Shown: positions 5,506 through 6,940 of the stretch, piece after piece | Position numbering within the stretch: position 1 is the stretch's first letter | How the letters are laid out: every line of letters starts with the position of its first letter | Source: an uncultured bacterium | GTDB taxonomy: Bacteria; Methylomirabilota; Methylomirabilia; Rokubacteriales; CSP1-6 | Length of the DNA stretch: 6,940 nt | Assembly (NCBI GenBank): GCA_946479205.1 | Contig: CAMLFJ010000183.1 | Location: 1 to 6,940, forward strand | Direction of reading: 5' to 3' | Made by a program: the position numbers and the translations under genes | The notes under the pieces: model-generated | The model's database searches: none | What the model was told of the DNA's origin: nothing | What the model saw: the letters and a program-made list of their open reading frames with translations, nothing else

Positions 5506-6270
5506 GTGACGACATTCGCTCCACGTTTGCACGACGATCCGCCGCGCTTCGTGACCTCCCGGCTGCTCGAGGAGCACGGGCTGCCGCATCTGTTCACCAC
5601 GCGGCACTTCCCCGGGGTGGTACGGCCGACCGAGCCGCGCCCGCCGTTCGGGCCCGAGGCGACGCCGCTGCTGGCCCCGCGTGGACTCGGCGCCCAGCCC
5701 GCCTTCGCCAAGCAGGTCCACGGAGCGGCGGTGCTGCGCGCGGAGCGGGGCGGCTTCGCGGGCCACGGCGATGCCCTCGCCACGGTCCGCCGCGGGCTGC
5801 CGCTCGTCATCTCCACCGCCGATTGCCTGCCCATCGTGCTCTACGACGCGCGGGCCGGGCGGCTGGCCGCGGTGCACGCGGGATGGCGCGGCACCGTGCA
5901 GTCGGTGGCCGGCGCCGCCGTCGCCGAGCTGATCGCGGCGGGGAGCGCGGCCGCGGACCTCGTGGTCGCGATCGGGCCCTCCATCGGCCCTTGCTGCTAC
6001 GAGGTGGACGCCCCCGTGATCGCGCGCTTCGAGGCGACGTTCCCGGGCGCCTGGGAGCGGTGGGTGGCGCCCAAGGGCCCGGGGAAGTGGATGCTCGACC
6101 TGTGGCGGGCCAACCTGGATCAGCTCACCGGCGCCGGCGTGCGGCCGGAACGGGTCGATCTGCTGCGGCTTTGCACCGGATGCCGCCCCGACCTGCTCTT
6201 CTCCTATCGCCGCGAGCGCGGCGCCGGCCGCCTGGTCACGGTGGCGGCGCTGCCCGAGCGGGCGTGCTAG
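5506..6270 (+). CDS. pgeF: Peptidoglycan editing factor / multi-copper-type purine phosphorylase family (PgeF, YfiH/YlmD)
   Basis: Members of this cytoplasmic family are laccase-domain (LACC1-like) metal enzymes with purine nucleoside phosphorylase/deaminase activity; in E. coli the protein prevents L-serine from replacing L-alanine in UDP-MurNAc, correcting MurC errors. The 254 residues match the family. Zn-ligand candidates are His72 (KQVHG), Cys107 (STADCLP) and His124 (VHAGWRGT), at nearly the E. coli numbering. Also present: IGPSIGPCCYEV (156-167) and FSYRRERG (232-239). Odd: after FTTR (30-33), the family's GG-x-S ... S-L-N-L ... G-D ... N-R segment is absent; residues 34-66 are proline-rich and unlike it. 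The start is GTG 5506, with only a weak GAGAG (5492-5496) upstream; it places GLPHLFTTR where the family has it. A weak TG-A-GAGAAT at 5491-5499 might instead give a leaderless mRNA. Placement beside murC/murB fits the editing role. Confidence 0.93.
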   Translation: MTTFAPRLHDDPPRFVTSRLLEEHGLPHLFTTRHFPGVVRPTEPRPPFGPEATPLLAPRGLGAQPAFAKQVHGAAVLRAERGGFAGHGDALATVRRGLPLVISTADCLPIVLYDARAGRLAAVHAGWRGTVQSVAGAAVAELIAAGSAAADLVVAIGPSIGPCCYEVDAPVIARFEATFPGAWERWVAPKGPGKWMLDLWRANLDQLTGAGVRPERVDLLRLCTGCRPDLLFSYRRERGAGRLVTVAALPERAC

Positions 6271-6273
6271 AAT
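6265..6273 (+). promoter_or_regulatory. Extended -10 promoter candidate for yggS
   Basis: TGCTAGAAT combines a TG extension with TAGAAT, one mismatch from TATAAT, and overlaps the pgeF stop codon. A start about 7 nt downstream would fall near 6280, only some 5 nt before the yggS ATG. I see no good -35 element at the expected place, which extended -10 promoters may not need. The TAG of the stop codon contributes three of the bases, so part of the match is constrained by coding. Confidence 0.4.
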
Positions 6274-6284
6274 CCCCCCCACTC

Positions 6285-6940
6285 ATGCTGGACATACGCG
6301 CCAACCTCGGGCGGGTCCAGGAGGCTGTGGCGCGAGCGTGCGCGCGATCCGGTCGTTCCCCCGACCACGTGCTCCTCATCGCGGTCTCCAAGACGATGGA
6401 CGCCGAGCGTGTCCGGATGGCCGTCGCGGCAGGCGTCGCGGCCCTGGGAGAGAACCGTGTCCAGGAAGCGCGCGAGAAGATCGAGGCGCTCGGACACCCG
6501 GTGCCCTGGCACCTGATCGGCGGGCTCCAGACCAACAAGGCTCGGGACGCGGCGCGGCTCTTCGACTGGATCCACTCGGTGGACCGGCTCGAGCTGGCCC
6601 AGGAGCTGAGCCGCCGCGCCCACTCGGCCGAGCGCACGCTCAACATCCTGCTCCAGGTCAACCTGGGGGACGAGCCGCAGAAGGGGGGCGTGGCCCCCGC
6701 GGAGACGAAGCGACTCTGCGAGGCGGTGGCGGGGCTGCCGGGGCTGCGCGTGCGCGGGCTGATGGCGATCCCGCCGGCCGCGCCCGTACCGGAGGAGACG
6801 CGGCCGCACTTCCGGGCGCTCCGTGAGCTGCGCGACAGCCTCGGGCTCGAGCACCTGTCCATGGGCATGAGCGCCGACTACGAGGTGGCCATCGAGGAGG
6901 GCGCGACCATGGTACGGGTCGGCACCGCCATCTTCGGCCC
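6285..6940 (+). CDS. yggS: PLP homeostasis protein YggS/PLPBP/YlmE (3' partial)
   Basis: YggS is a cytoplasmic fold-type III PLP-binding protein without known catalysis; it maintains free pyridoxal phosphate and so influences amino-acid and cofactor metabolism. The frame is open from ATG 6285 to the window end, with 218 complete codons; usual length is 220-235, so only a short tail is missing. Seen: LIAVSKT with the PLP-Schiff-base Lys36, GENRVQEA (55-62), WHLIGGLQTNK (75-85), LQVNLGDEPQKGG in the middle, GLMAI, and the phosphate-binding end LSMGMSADYE...GATMVRVGTAIFG (191-218). All family hallmarks are intact. It starts 14 nt after pgeF, but the gap is C-rich with no Shine-Dalgarno sequence, so translation may depend on coupling to pgeF or on a near-leaderless mRNA. 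The pgeF-yggS pair beside ftsZ equals ylmD-ylmE of Gram-positives; sepF (ylmF) and ylmG may lie beyond the window. Confidence 0.97.
   Translation, partial: MLDIRANLGRVQEAVARACARSGRSPDHVLLIAVSKTMDAERVRMAVAAGVAALGENRVQEAREKIEALGHPVPWHLIGGLQTNKARDAARLFDWIHSVDRLELAQELSRRAHSAERTLNILLQVNLGDEPQKGGVAPAETKRLCEAVAGLPGLRVRGLMAIPPAAPVPEETRPHFRALRELRDSLGLEHLSMGMSADYEVAIEEGATMVRVGTAIFG

Noticed and set aside
6338..6826. Plus-strand open frame of 162 codons inside yggS
   Set aside because: It is an out-of-phase shadow; the yggS frame carries the complete set of PLPBP motifs.
1..6940. CRISPR array, tRNA/rRNA, toxin-antitoxin, phage or defence genes
   Set aside because: No direct repeats with regular spacing, no RNA-gene signature and no gene outside cell wall, division and PLP functions were found on either strand.

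Overview
The window is a high-GC stretch (clearly above 65% G+C by eye, GC-rich third codon positions) carrying seven genes, all on the + strand with little spacing. It is the distal half of a division and cell wall (dcw) cluster followed by a two-gene accessory pair. Order: murC (5' end outside the window), murB, ftsQ, ftsA, ftsZ, pgeF (yfiH/ylmD), yggS (ylmE; 3' end outside the window). There is no phage, transposon, CRISPR or tRNA/rRNA signature. I see no undescribed system; this is housekeeping chromosome with some unusual details.

Organism: FtsA plus FtsQ with murC-murB-ftsQ-ftsA-ftsZ synteny, very high GC, and a pgeF-yggS pair directly after ftsZ suggest an uncultured diderm-type lineage such as Methylomirabilota/Rokubacteria or a former deltaproteobacterial group. 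This assignment is inference from order and protein style and was not tested by a search.

Layout. Positions 2-1827: murC and murB, 2 nt apart, making UDP-MurNAc (MurB) and adding its first L-alanine (MurC). Positions 1828-2042: a lower-GC gap with a strong 10-bp hairpin and a 12-bp palindrome; ddl, which often lies here in proteobacterial clusters, is absent. Positions 2043-5351: ftsQ, ftsA and ftsZ, the divisome linker, membrane anchor and ring-forming GTPase; the ftsA Shine-Dalgarno sequence overlaps the ftsQ stop codon. Positions 5352-5505: about 150 nt with a long GC-rich imperfect hairpin of REP/terminator-like form and a second 7-bp hairpin. Positions 5506-6940: pgeF and yggS, matching the ylmD-ylmE order found beside ftsZ in many Gram-positives, where sepF, ylmG and divIVA often follow.

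Together the genes supply peptidoglycan precursor (MurC, MurB), build the Z-ring and its membrane anchor (FtsZ, FtsA, FtsQ), guard precursor fidelity (PgeF) and maintain PLP balance (YggS). Points worth a second look: MurB has Cys where the proton-donor Ser usually is and lacks the F-G-Y-R-type motif; PgeF lacks the usual N-terminal loop motif while keeping its metal ligands; yggS has no Shine-Dalgarno sequence but has an extended -10 element that would give an almost leaderless mRNA.
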